Part shown: piece after piece, positions 6,527-15,156 of the stretch
How the letters are laid out: each line of letters opens with the position of its first letter
Position numbering within the stretch: position 1 is the first letter of the stretch
Assembly: GCA_009787485.1 (NCBI GenBank)
Contig: WQWP01000014.1
Location: 1-26,026 of the forward strand
Origin: Lentimicrobiaceae bacterium
Lineage (GTDB): Bacteria > Bacteroidota > Bacteroidia > Bacteroidales > WCHB1-69
Direction: 5' to 3'
Length of the DNA stretch: 26,026 nucleotides
Program-made: the position numbers and the translations under genes
The notes under the pieces: generated by a model
The model's input: the letters and a program-made list of their open reading frames with translations, nothing else
What the model was told of the DNA's origin: nothing
The model's database searches: none

Positions 6527-8217
6527 ATTTGGTTCATATTTTCAATTGTTGACAATCTATGCGTAATCACAATCACTGTTCTCCCATCCATCAACTCCTC
6601 AATCGCTTCATGCACCTTTTTCCCCGCTTCCATATCCAACGCGCTGGTCGCTTCATCCAAAATAAGAATGGGCGCGTTTCGCAAAATGGCGCGTGCAATG
6701 CTCAATCGCTGGCGTTGCCCGCCGGAAAGTGATAAACCTCTGTCGCTTAAAACGGTATTAAACTGATGGGGAAGCGCCTCAATAAATTCTAAGGCATACG
6801 CGGCTTCGGCGGCAGCTCTCACTTTTTCAAAAGGCACGTTTTGCATACCGTACGTGATGTTATTATATATGGTATCGTTGAACAAAACCACATCTTGTGT
6901 AACTAAGGCGAACAAGCCCCGCAAATCGTCAATCACATAGTTTTTGATATTGATGCCATCAATGAGTATTTCGCCGGAGGTAACGTCGTAAAATCTAGGC
7001 AGCAAATCAATCAGTGTGCTTTTTCCTGATCCGGAGGCGCCTACAATGGCGCACGTTTCTCCTTTTTTAATGGTAAAGGAGATGTTGTCAATTACTTTCA
7101 CCCCGTCATTATAGCAAAAGGAAACGTTCTTATATTCGATTTGTCGATTTAAATCGAATATAGAAACGGCACTGGGCATTTGCACAATTTTCTCATCCGC
7201 GTGCAAGATCTCCCCTACCCTTTCCAGTACGGCAACGCCCCTTCGGTAGTTGGCAAAGGCAGTAGCTAAGTTTTTTGCAGGGTTAATGATTTGGGTAATC
7301 AGTGCGATATATACGATAAAGAGGGACGCCGACAAAGCGCCTGTGCCGCTCAACACCTGCCAGCCGCCGAAAACTAAGATAATCATAACCACAGTAACGC
7401 CCAGCACTTCGCTCAACGGAGAAGCCAAATCAATATTCCACAAAATCTGTTTGTATAATTTGGTGTATTTTTTATTCTCTTTATCAAAAACACTCGCGGC
7501 ATGTTGCTGTGCATTAAAACCTTTAATAATTCTCAACCCCGATAAAGATTCTTCAAGATGTGAAAATAAACTGCCTAACTTTTGTTTAGAAACCACCGAT
7601 TTTTTCTTTAGTTTTCTTGATGCCAACGAAATGAAAAATCCTGCAAAAGGAAGCAGCAATAGTGTAAAAATCGTTAAGCGATAGTCAATAATAAAAAGCG
7701 CTACTAAGTAAATTATAACCGTAATAGGATCATTCAAAAATTGCTGCAAAGCCCTTAGTAGCGTATTTTCCAATTCCTGCACATCGTTTACGGCGCGTGA
7801 AACTACATCGCCACGTTTCCTCTGCGAAAAATAGGAAAGCGGTAGAATAGTGATCCTTTCATAAAGCTCATTTCTAAGTGTTTGAATAAATCTGCTTTTG
7901 ATGGTCGCCATTAACCAGGCGGAAAGAACAACGAACAGATTTTTCGAAATAAATAAAAGAATCACCACTACTACTATTACCAACATGGAGGTCATTAACG
8001 ATTGAATATCAATTGTTTTTGATAAGATAGAAATAAAAATTGTACTGATAGAACTTAAATTGTCAAAATTTCCAACAAAAATTAATTGCAGGAACGGTTC
8101 TAATAAAAATAGCGACAATATGGAAAAAAACACCGCAAATAAATTGCACAAAATAATAGTGCAAAGTCTTAGTTTATAGTTTTTTATTCTTGAAAACAAA
8201 GAATTTTTAACGTGCAT
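6514..8217 (-). CDS. MsbA-like ABC exporter (fused TMD-NBD), C-terminally short
   Basis: Inner-membrane half-transporter that would dimerise to flip a lipid or export a hydrophobic compound with ATP. The 567 residues hold an ABC type-1 membrane domain of six helices (about 15-315), then the nucleotide-binding domain. That domain has Walker A GASGSGKS (393-400), the Q-loop in VTQDVVLF (Q441), signature LSGGQ (497-501), Walker B ILILDE (517-522) and the H-loop in VITHRLST (H553). The protein stops nine residues after LST, at NQIINL, just where an AT-rich repeat begins. Family members usually continue about 35-40 residues further. All catalytic motifs remain, so it may still work. I chose ATG at 8217 over the in-frame TTG at 8232. 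The substrate is unknown; lipid A flipping is a guess. Confidence 0.9.
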   Translation of the reverse strand: MHVKNSLFSRIKNYKLRLCTIILCNLFAVFFSILSLFLLEPFLQLIFVGNFDNLSSISTIFISILSKTIDIQSLMTSMLVIVVVVILLFISKNLFVVLSAWLMATIKSRFIQTLRNELYERITILPLSYFSQRKRGDVVSRAVNDVQELENTLLRALQQFLNDPITVIIYLVALFIIDYRLTIFTLLLLPFAGFFISLASRKLKKKSVVSKQKLGSLFSHLEESLSGLRIIKGFNAQQHAASVFDKENKKYTKLYKQILWNIDLASPLSEVLGVTVVMIILVFGGWQVLSGTGALSASLFIVYIALITQIINPAKNLATAFANYRRGVAVLERVGEILHADEKIVQMPSAVSIFDLNRQIEYKNVSFCYNDGVKVIDNISFTIKKGETCAIVGASGSGKSTLIDLLPRFYDVTSGEILIDGINIKNYVIDDLRGLFALVTQDVVLFNDTIYNNITYGMQNVPFEKVRAAAEAAYALEFIEALPHQFNTVLSDRGLSLSGGQRQRLSIARAILRNAPILILDEATSALDMEAGKKVHEAIEELMDGRTVIVITHRLSTIENMNQIINL

Positions 8218-8240
8218 TGAGTTTTTTTGCAAATATCATA

Positions 8241-8248
8241 TATTTTCG
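8241..8248 (+). promoter_or_regulatory. Possible -7 element of tdh
   Basis: TATTTTCG differs at one position from the Bacteroidota -7 consensus TANNTTTG. It lies 21 bases before the tdh start codon, with ATTG 21 bases upstream as a weak -33. The divergent ABC exporter starts at 8217, so this short gap must serve both directions. Confidence 0.3.
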
Positions 8249-8268
8249 CACATCAAAAAATAATCATT

Positions 8269-9216
8269 ATGAAGAACGTTTTAGTTATTGGCGCGAGCGG
8301 GCAAATTGGCTCAGAATTAGTACTTGCGCTGCGCAATAAATTAGGTAGTAACCATGTAGTGGCGGCAGATATTCGCTTTCCATTAGACAAAGAACTTGCC
8401 GAAGGTGGGCCCTCTTGTAAAATAGATGCCACCCAAGCGCAAGAGATTGCGGATGCTGTAAAAAAATACCACATTGACACGATTTACAATCTGGTGGCAA
8501 TTTTGTCGGCAACCGCAGAAGCAAACCCCATGCTGGGATGGAATATCGGCATGGGAAGCGTGCTCAACTGTTTGGAAGTTGCCCGCGAGTTTAAAACCGC
8601 GCTCTCTACGCCGAGCTCCATCGGCGCATTTGGGCCCGATACGCCACCGGACAACACGCCGCAAGATACTATTCAACGCCCGAAAACAATTTACGGCGTG
8701 AGCAAAGTTGCCGGAGAACTACTCTCTGATTACTATTTTAAACGCTTTGGCGTGGACACACGCTCGGTGCGCTACCCCGGATTAATTTCCAACAAAACCT
8801 TGCCGGGTGGCGGCACCACCGATTACGCCGTAGAAATCTATTACGCCGCAGTGAAAGGCGAAAAATTCATCTGCCCTTTGCAAAAAGGCACTTTTATGGA
8901 CATGATGTACATGCCCGATGCCATTGACGCAGCCATTGATTTAATGGAAGTAGATCCTGCTCGCTTAATCCATCGCAACTCATTCAATGTTACAGCAATG
9001 AGTTTCGACCCAGAGATCATTTACAACGAAATAAAAAAACATTACCCCAATTTTGTGATGGAGTACGACATTAATCCGCTAAAACAAAGTATTGCAAATA
9101 CATGGCCCAACAGCATGGACGATACTTGTGCCCGCCAAGAATGGGGCTGGAATCCGAAATACAATTTAACCTCCATGACCGAAGATATGATCAAAGAGCT
9201 GAAAAAGAAATTATAG
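8269..9216 (+). CDS. tdh: L-threonine 3-dehydrogenase, SDR type
   Basis: NAD-dependent oxidation of L-threonine to 2-amino-3-ketobutyrate, the first step of threonine breakdown to glycine and acetyl-CoA. The 315-residue protein is an extended short-chain dehydrogenase, not the zinc-dependent TDH of E. coli. It has the Rossmann motif GASGQIG (8-14), the catalytic S117 region (STPSSIGAFGP) and Y142-x-x-x-K146 (YGVSKVAGE). Family-specific segments are YPGLISNKTLPGGGTTDYAVEIYY and, near the end, WGWNPKYNLTSMTEDMI. The usual partner kbl (glycine C-acetyltransferase) is not in the window. Start is ATG 8269; the longer in-frame reading from 8227 adds no conserved sequence. Confidence 0.87.
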   Translation: MKNVLVIGASGQIGSELVLALRNKLGSNHVVAADIRFPLDKELAEGGPSCKIDATQAQEIADAVKKYHIDTIYNLVAILSATAEANPMLGWNIGMGSVLNCLEVAREFKTALSTPSSIGAFGPDTPPDNTPQDTIQRPKTIYGVSKVAGELLSDYYFKRFGVDTRSVRYPGLISNKTLPGGGTTDYAVEIYYAAVKGEKFICPLQKGTFMDMMYMPDAIDAAIDLMEVDPARLIHRNSFNVTAMSFDPEIIYNEIKKHYPNFVMEYDINPLKQSIANTWPNSMDDTCARQEWGWNPKYNLTSMTEDMIKELKKKL

Positions 9217-9227
9217 CAAATAAAACC

Positions 9228-10793
9228 ATGTACCGTTCCTGTTTCACATTACTCTGCATTTTTCTGTTCTCTCACTTTACAACAAATGCGCAACTCACGC
9301 AACGTATTGTGTTAAAAGAAGTTTCGGTAGATACAGTTTTTCCACAACAGATCAAACTTACATGGGAATATTTAGGTATTGATACGATTATTACGATTTA
9401 TAGATGTAAAAGTAATTGTAACGAAGATGGAGCCCCATGGCCCACAACCGATACGGCTATGGTTAGAATGGATCAAAATAATTTAATCTGGCACGATACT
9501 TTAGCCAATATAAATGATAACAATTATTATGCTGTTGGCTGGGGACAAAGTAGCAGATCTGCCCCACAAAACAATATGGTTTTGAAAGCGAAATATAGCG
9601 ACGATTGCGAGAACGCAGTTTCGCTTTCATGGACTGCATGGGTTAAATATGTAAATAATGACACTGACTTTAATTGGGCGTACCCACACGATAATGAAAG
9701 AGATACAATAGATTACTATATATTCTACCGAGAAAAAGGCGACGGCGATTTTATTCTTATAGATTCTATAAAAGAAGTATATACTACAATTATTTATCCT
9801 CCTGATATAATACCACGCGAAATTAAGTTTGCGGATGATAAACTTTATGAATTTGTAATACAAGCTATTAGTAGAAGTGATGGGAATAGTGTTTTTTCAA
9901 ATATTGATTCATCTAGTATAAAAAATGAATATATTCCTGTTCAAACCAGCATCTCTTGTGTAAATGTAGTTGATGATCAATACTTAGATCAATACTTAGA
10001 AATTAAAGTAGAAATAGATAACTTTCCAAATCCTTTTGATAAATTATATTTATTCAGATCTTTTGATATTCAACCTTTCACCCTTATTGATTCCATAGAC
10101 TATGATGCAACAACAAACTTATATTATTTTAAAGATGAAGATGCAAACCCGAAATCAAGGTTATATCACTATGGGGTCTTACCATACACCGAGTGCTACT
10201 CTAATGATACTTCAAATTTTGTAACTAACATTTGGTTGTGGGGAGATCGTGTTGCCGGAGAAAAATATAGAGACTACATCGCTTTTTATCGTAAAGGCAT
10301 CTATAATGAAGTATATAAATTAGTTTCTTTAGTGTATGGTAATGAAAGGGTAATTATAGATACTGTGTTCACAGATACCTATTATTATATTGATGTTTTG
10401 GGTTTTGCAGAAGGTAGTACAATGGTCTACCGAATAATATCCGAAACGGGTTGTGTTTCAAATACTATAACAATACATCACGAGCCGATTCTTCGTTTTC
10501 CTACTGCTTTTAATCCTGGGGATTTGAGTTTTGAAAACACTACTTTTCATCCGTTATTTCAATTTCTACCGGACGAAAATAACTACTTGTTTGTTATTTA
10601 TAACCGATGGGGGCAAGAGCTTTTTCGCACAGACCAACTTCCTAATTGTGACAATTATAAGGAATGCCGTTGGGATGGCACTTTTCAAGGGAAAGAGTGT
10701 CCGCAGGGAATTTATGCGTTTCAACTCTCATACACTTTCAACGATGGCGCTGGAAGATATTCAAAGTCCGGATCGTTTATGTTGGTGCGGTAA
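9228..10793 (+). CDS. Secreted protein with T9SS type B (gliding-motility, CHU_C) sorting domain
   Basis: A 521-residue exported protein. It opens with a signal peptide (MYRSCFTLLCIFLFSHFTTNA, likely cut before QL). The middle, roughly 25-420, consists of beta-rich repeats resembling fibronectin-III folds, with no enzyme motif seen. The last ~90 residues form the gliding-motility-associated C-terminal domain: PTAFNPGD, YNRWGQELFRTD, CRWDGTFQGK, CPQGIYAFQLSY and a final GSFMLVR. In Bacteroidota this domain directs proteins across the outer membrane through the type IX secretion system. The usual TPNGDGxND word is degenerate (FNPGDLSFENTTF). Start is ATG 9228, 11 bases after tdh. The gene is more A/T-rich than its neighbours. 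A 12-base tandem duplication at 9975-9998 repeats the residues DQYL. Confidence 0.85.
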   Translation: MYRSCFTLLCIFLFSHFTTNAQLTQRIVLKEVSVDTVFPQQIKLTWEYLGIDTIITIYRCKSNCNEDGAPWPTTDTAMVRMDQNNLIWHDTLANINDNNYYAVGWGQSSRSAPQNNMVLKAKYSDDCENAVSLSWTAWVKYVNNDTDFNWAYPHDNERDTIDYYIFYREKGDGDFILIDSIKEVYTTIIYPPDIIPREIKFADDKLYEFVIQAISRSDGNSVFSNIDSSSIKNEYIPVQTSISCVNVVDDQYLDQYLEIKVEIDNFPNPFDKLYLFRSFDIQPFTLIDSIDYDATTNLYYFKDEDANPKSRLYHYGVLPYTECYSNDTSNFVTNIWLWGDRVAGEKYRDYIAFYRKGIYNEVYKLVSLVYGNERVIIDTVFTDTYYYIDVLGFAEGSTMVYRIISETGCVSNTITIHHEPILRFPTAFNPGDLSFENTTFHPLFQFLPDENNYLFVIYNRWGQELFRTDQLPNCDNYKECRWDGTFQGKECPQGIYAFQLSYTFNDGAGRYSKSGSFMLVR

Positions 10794-10827
10794 TTTCGCT
10801 ACTAAGTGGGCTTTGAAGTATAAGTTT

Positions 10828-12348
10828 TTATTCACAAATTAATTTGTTTAAAAAGAAAACATAACGTTTCCCTTTTCCGCGTTGTGTATTTTTAATGTAT
10901 TGATAACCTGACAGCAAAAAGTTATTGCCATACCAATGTTGCATGGCAGTATGAGAACTGTATTCCAATAAATCCGTTTTATAGGATAATTCCACCGGAG
11001 TTGCCGTTTGCGCTCCAAGCACATACTGCCCATTCATTAACTGCGATATAATCTCATCCTTATGCACATAATAAAACAATGTGTTTCTCTCTTTATCCTG
11101 GTGCACATTTACCAAATTACGCAACGATTGCGTCAACACATTTTGAACAGGAAAAAACCACTCATTCAATAACAATCCCTGGGAATCAAATTCTAAAATA
11201 TAAGCATTTAAAAATTTGAATCCTGCAAATACTTGAGTAGGAGAATCATATCCGTAAAACCCAAAACCTCTGTAAGAAGAAGAACCGGTTGTATATTGAT
11301 ATTCAGGATAAAAAAGCTCGGCAATGACAAAAATATGCCCGTTGCTTTGTGTAACATGCCCATTCATAGCTAAATTAGATTCACTCAAATGCTTCATGTC
11401 TATTCCGGATTCTTTTGCCAATAGTGCTCCAAATGGATTTATATTGATCTCAGAGAATCTATTATTGACAAACTGCATGGTATATATTCCTGAATAGCAA
11501 CCTTTTTGTTTTTTATCTTTTGCATAAGAATAACCTCCGGTGATCAACAACGTATCTTTACCGGTAAGCGTAATTCGGGCTGAATTATAGATCACATCTT
11601 CATAATATGGAAAAACCACCCGATTTTTTATGGTTCCCGAATAATCGGTAGCAATAAGCTCTGCGCGAGAGGCTTTCCTATTACTTAAAAACAGACAAGT
11701 GTACGTTTTTTTAGCCGCCGTGTCTATATAAAACGATTCGATAGTTGTTATTTCATCTTCGGTGTGCAATACTTGTTTGTGGTGTGTTTTATAATTGTAA
11801 TAAATGATGGATTTTGTTTTTTGTTCATTTACAATCATAAATAAATGATCATCAGCCACTTTTACAGAAGACAGATATGGAGATGTATAATTTTGCAACT
11901 CAAAAAGTTGAAAATCGTGTGTGAGCGCATTCCATTCCAACAGGTAATTTCTTAGTGTATCTTTTTTATAGGCAGGTTTTTGTAAAAACAGGTAGAGTTT
12001 ATCATTTGAGAAATCGGCAGCCAGATATTGACACAGATTGGGAAGTTTTATTTTATAAAGATGTGTTCTTACAAGATTTGTATCATAATGAATAAAAACC
12101 CATTGCGCGGTATCTACGCTCAAGATGGCGCTTTGGTAGAATACGGCAACGCCATGTTTGGCAAGAGGAGCGAACTTATAATCTTGCTGGTCTTTGGCGC
12201 TTTCGAGTTCGAGGCGGAGAGGGGGATCAACTTGGGCGAGCAAAGGATGAAGGGAGAAGGGAGAAAGGAGAAGGGAGAAAAGGAAAAGAGGGATGAGGTA
12301 TGAGGTTTGAGGTTTGAGGTACAAGGTTATTTTGGTTGCTTGCTTCAT
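10828..12348 (-). CDS. Exported protein of unknown function with repeat-derived signal peptide
   Basis: I do not recognise the family of this 506-residue protein. The N-terminus has a long hydrophobic signal peptide ending LHPLLAQ (cut before VDPP, about residue 39), so it should leave the cytoplasm. The rest is rich in aromatic and beta-forming residues (many YxY, FxF and VxV alternations), suggesting a propeller-like or other beta protein. No catalytic motif, membrane span or sorting domain is seen. Codons for about residues 9-35 come from dispersed repeats on the opposite strand (see findings). It follows tcdA on the same strand after a 37-base gap made of another repeat, and it converges with the T9SS-sorted gene to its right-hand end. 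Confidence 0.75.
   Translation of the reverse strand: MKQATKITLYLKPQTSYLIPLFLFSLLLSPFSLHPLLAQVDPPLRLELESAKDQQDYKFAPLAKHGVAVFYQSAILSVDTAQWVFIHYDTNLVRTHLYKIKLPNLCQYLAADFSNDKLYLFLQKPAYKKDTLRNYLLEWNALTHDFQLFELQNYTSPYLSSVKVADDHLFMIVNEQKTKSIIYYNYKTHHKQVLHTEDEITTIESFYIDTAAKKTYTCLFLSNRKASRAELIATDYSGTIKNRVVFPYYEDVIYNSARITLTGKDTLLITGGYSYAKDKKQKGCYSGIYTMQFVNNRFSEININPFGALLAKESGIDMKHLSESNLAMNGHVTQSNGHIFVIAELFYPEYQYTTGSSSYRGFGFYGYDSPTQVFAGFKFLNAYILEFDSQGLLLNEWFFPVQNVLTQSLRNLVNVHQDKERNTLFYYVHKDEIISQLMNGQYVLGAQTATPVELSYKTDLLEYSSHTAMQHWYGNNFLLSGYQYIKNTQRGKGKRYVFFLNKLICE
12246..12325. repeat. GA-rich GGGAGAAGGGAGAAAGGAG repeat plus GAGGTATGAGGTTTGAGG repeat
   Basis: Two low-complexity repeats lie side by side inside the start of the gene ending at 10828. 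The GA-rich part shares an exact 24-base word (12261-12284) with 17518-17541. The GAGGTTT part (12293-12325) has three to four units. Read on the minus strand they encode the signal peptide of that gene. Confidence 0.75.
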
Positions 12349-12352
12349 AACT

Positions 12353-12388
12353 TTTAATTCTTAATTCCTAATTCGTAATTCGTAATTA
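12353..12388. repeat. TAATTCCTAATTCTTAATT repeat, copy 2
   Basis: Units AATTCTT, AATTCCT and AATTCGT fill the gap between tcdA and the exported-protein gene and include the tcdA stop codon. It is the counterpart of 5822-5857. Confidence 0.65.
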
Positions 12389-13108
12389 ACTACTTAAGTC
12401 ATTAATTACTTCGGCGGCCATGAAGCATCCGAAAAGGGCGGGCATGTAAGAGATCGTTCCAACTACCGATAGTTTGTTAATATCGGGGTTGGGGTCGAGT
12501 TCTACAGCGCTTTCGGGCACAATTTCGGGTGAGAAAACTGCTTTGAAGCCGCTTTTAATACCTAAACGATGTAAACGTTTGCGTAGTGCGTGCGCCAAGC
12601 GACATTGGTACGTTTTTTTAATATCCGCCACTTTTACGAGAGAAGGATCTTTTTTTCCACCGGCGCCCATTGCAGAAATCACGCGGAAATTATTCTGTAA
12701 GGCGAAGTAAATCAAATACACTTTGGGGGATAACGAATCTATAGCATCTATCACATAATCGTAATTTGCGCGAGCCAGCAATATTTGGGTGCCTTCATCG
12801 CGCACAAATTCTTGAATTACATGTAATATAATAACAGGATTGATTTGACGCAACCGCTCTGCCATGACTTCTGTTTTGGGACGTTTTACCGTGTTTTCCA
12901 ATGCCAAAAGTTGCCGGTTAAAGTTGGTGTATTCTACTACATCAGCATCCACAATAGTCATCTCTCCGATGCCGGCGCGACAAAGTTGTTCCGCACAATA
13001 GGCTCCTACCCCACCCAACCCCACGATTAATACATGAGACTGTTGAAGTTTTTCCAATGCTTCTTTGCCAAGGAGTAGTTCGGAACGGAGGAATTTTTCG
13101 TTATTCAT
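12386..13108 (-). CDS. tcdA: tRNA threonylcarbamoyladenosine dehydratase TcdA
   Basis: E1-like ATP-dependent enzyme that cyclises t6A37 in tRNAs to ct6A. The 240-residue protein has the nucleotide-binding GLGGVG (30-35) and the ThiF-type IVDADVVEYTNFNRQ segment. AEVMAER-like KTEVMAERLRQINP follows, and YVIDAIDSLSPK is typical of the TcdA/CsdL branch. There are no ThiF or MoeB zinc cysteine pairs and no ThiS or MoaD gene nearby, which supports TcdA over sulfur-carrier activation. I use ATG 13108; the in-frame TTG at 13123 would overlap the upstream gene. It starts four bases after the helix-hairpin-helix gene ends, so the two are likely co-transcribed. Confidence 0.9.
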   Translation of the reverse strand: MNNEKFLRSELLLGKEALEKLQQSHVLIVGLGGVGAYCAEQLCRAGIGEMTIVDADVVEYTNFNRQLLALENTVKRPKTEVMAERLRQINPVIILHVIQEFVRDEGTQILLARANYDYVIDAIDSLSPKVYLIYFALQNNFRVISAMGAGGKKDPSLVKVADIKKTYQCRLAHALRKRLHRLGIKSGFKAVFSPEIVPESAVELDPNPDINKLSVVGTISYMPALFGCFMAAEVINDLSS

Positions 13109-13112
13109 ATTT

Positions 13113-13820
13113 CTAAAAATCAATATAATATTGTAGCTTTTCTATTAATTCTTGATATGCATGGGTTACTTTCTGCACTTCTTCCATAGAGGTAAACTTC
13201 CCTTTTTTATCTCTATGGTTGATAATCACTTTAGCTAAATAAGCATCAATATAAGGATGCGCAACTAACTCTTTGTATGTAGCAGTGTTAATGTTTATTT
13301 TGCGAACTAACGAGAGGTCTAACGTAAAATATTTGTTCAAAAATTCTATATCAATATTTTGAAGAATATAAACCTCTTTTATTTGTTCAAAAGCATAAAA
13401 GCCGCCTAGATTTTCGCGGTACTCCACTAACTTTTGGGCGCGTTTGCTACCAAATTGCGGCACTACTACAATATCGGAAGTGTCGCACGCATTTAATTCC
13501 AATTTCACAATAGCGTATTGCGGCTTTTTCTCTTGCTTTTCGAAAGGAGTATTATTTCTATTGCGCGACGAATCATTCGGCGCATATTCTTTTCTATTTT
13601 GTTGATACTTATTGGTGTAATTTTCTTTTCGCGCATTTTCAATAGAATCTTCCAAAAATTGCTGTCGCGCTTCAAATTGAATGAGCAATTCTTTAAATTC
13701 AGTAAAATCAGCCGGTTTTGAAGAACGGGCTTCATAAAAAACAGAAAACAATAGCTGTAGGATAATAAAAAGAAGTAAAATAGTTGCGGCAATCCATTCT
13801 CCGCGTGTAAATTTGAGCAT
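13113..13820 (-). CDS. Membrane-anchored ComEA-like helix-hairpin-helix protein
   Basis: A 235-residue protein with one N-terminal membrane helix (about 10-28), a charged linker rich in Q, R, N and E (about 50-105), then two helix-hairpin-helix units. The first begins LNACDTSDIVVVPQFGSKRAQKLVEYR. The second begins ININTATYKELVAHPYIDAYLAKVIINHR. ININTA is the hallmark of the ComEA/HHH_3 DNA-binding family. In ComEA such domains bind incoming DNA at the cell surface, and the topology here (short inside, long outside) fits that. No other competence gene lies close. In many Bacteroidota this family is found without a known phenotype, so a role in DNA uptake is inference. Confidence 0.82.
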   Translation of the reverse strand: MLKFTRGEWIAATILLLFIILQLLFSVFYEARSSKPADFTEFKELLIQFEARQQFLEDSIENARKENYTNKYQQNRKEYAPNDSSRNRNNTPFEKQEKKPQYAIVKLELNACDTSDIVVVPQFGSKRAQKLVEYRENLGGFYAFEQIKEVYILQNIDIEFLNKYFTLDLSLVRKININTATYKELVAHPYIDAYLAKVIINHRDKKGKFTSMEEVQKVTHAYQELIEKLQYYIDF

Positions 13821-13942
13821 AGTAGATGGTTTAGAATTGAGCGCGAAATTAGAAAAAATAGATTCGATATTTCCTAATTCAGGGCAAGAGCATTATTTTT
13901 TTTTATTCATTTGGTTAAAGTTACTTCATTATCAGCATCCTT

Positions 13943-15151
13943 TCAAACTTTAAATTCTCCAAAAACAAACTCCAAAATTTCCCCTGCCACTTCGATTTTT
14001 GGTTTACATTCCCCTTCAAAAACCGCCCCATTTTTTGCAAAAATCGTTACCTGGTTCGTCGCACATTTAAACCCCGCCCCACTATTCCTCAAAGAGTTTA
14101 ACACCATAAAATCTGTATTTTTTTCTTGCATTTTTTTTCTTGCATTTTCTGCCTCATTTTCGGTTTCTAATGCAAAACCCACCAAGCATTGATTTTTTTG
14201 TTTCCTTTTTCCTAATTCGAGTAAAATATCAGTTGTTTTTTCTAAAGAAAGTTCCCAGTTGTCATTTTTCTTCTTAATTTTTTCAGATGCTATCGTTTTG
14301 GGGGTATAATCGGCAACGGCTGCTGCCATAATGATGAGGTTTGCATTTTTTGCATAATGTAATGTTTTGTCTAACATCTCCTTAGCAGTAACCACATCAA
14401 TGCGTTGAATGGCATTATTTGCAGTATGTAAAGCAGTGGGACCTGTAATGAGTGTAACCTCCGCGCCTTGTTTCGCTAATTTTTCAGCAAGCGCAAAACC
14501 CATTTGCCCTGAAGAATGATTGCCTATAAAGCGAACAGGATCAATCGGTTCATAAGTGGGACCCGCGGTTACCACCGCTTTTTTTCCTATCCATTTTTTT
14601 TTTTGAGAAAAAAATTGGGTAATAATTTCAAATATTCTTTCCGGCTCTTCCATTCTGCCTTTTGCGCAAATGCCGCATGCCAAATCACCTTCGGTCGGTT
14701 CAATAATATGACAGCCTTGGTTTTTCAATTGCGTTATATTACGCTGCACCGCCTCGTTTTCATACATATTGACGTTCATGGCAGGCGCTAAAAAAACGGG
14801 CTTTTTCACAGCTAAAAGTAGCGTAGAAAGCGCATCATCGGCAATGCCGTTCGCAAATTTACCGATGATATTGGCTGTGGCGGGCGCTATTACCACCACA
14901 TCTGCCCAATCGGCATAAGAAATATGAGCTACGGAATAGGGCTCATTCCGGGTAAAAGAGTCGGAATATAGCGCATTTTGCGATAAAGCTTCTAAGGTTA
15001 AAGGCGTAACAAACTGCAAGGCATTTTGGGTTACGACCACCCGAACTTCGTGTCCTTCTTTTTTAAACAACCGAATCAGCGACAGCGACTTATATGCCGC
15101 TATGCCGCCTGTTATTCCGAGTACGATTTTTTTTGGAGCCGGTTCCGGCAT
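13943..15151 (-). CDS. coaBC: Bifunctional phosphopantothenoylcysteine decarboxylase/synthetase CoaBC
   Basis: Carries out two steps of coenzyme A synthesis: CTP-dependent joining of cysteine to 4'-phosphopantothenate, then FMN-dependent decarboxylation. The 402 residues begin with the CoaC flavoprotein half: GGIAAYK, the active-site histidine in SVAHIS, PATANIIGKFANGIADD, PAMNVNMYEN and the substrate-clamp cysteine in LACGICAKGRM. The CoaB half begins at AVVTAGPTYEPIDPVRFIGNHSSGQMG. It starts five bases after rpoZ ends, so it is the third gene of the bamD-rpoZ-coaBC unit, an arrangement known from many Bacteroidota. Confidence 0.96.
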   Translation of the reverse strand: MPEPAPKKIVLGITGGIAAYKSLSLIRLFKKEGHEVRVVVTQNALQFVTPLTLEALSQNALYSDSFTRNEPYSVAHISYADWADVVVIAPATANIIGKFANGIADDALSTLLLAVKKPVFLAPAMNVNMYENEAVQRNITQLKNQGCHIIEPTEGDLACGICAKGRMEEPERIFEIITQFFSQKKKWIGKKAVVTAGPTYEPIDPVRFIGNHSSGQMGFALAEKLAKQGAEVTLITGPTALHTANNAIQRIDVVTAKEMLDKTLHYAKNANLIIMAAAVADYTPKTIASEKIKKKNDNWELSLEKTTDILLELGKRKQKNQCLVGFALETENEAENARKKMQEKNTDFMVLNSLRNSGAGFKCATNQVTIFAKNGAVFEGECKPKIEVAGEILEFVFGEFKV

Positions 15152-15156
15152 CTTGA

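Noticed and set aside
7250..7684. A 144-codon open frame on the plus strand opposite the ABC exporter
   Set aside because: It is fully antisense to a conserved coding region, has no recognisable domain, and its composition follows from the opposite frame.
12386..13820. tcdA plus the helix-hairpin-helix gene as a novel E1-like conjugation or defence pair
   Set aside because: The E1-like protein matches TcdA closely, no ubiquitin-like, E2 or JAB gene is present, and the ComEA-like partner looks like a chance or housekeeping neighbour.
13911..14192. Plus-strand 93-codon frame overlapping the end of coaBC
   Set aside because: Antisense to coaBC with serine-rich noise-like sequence and no independent signals.
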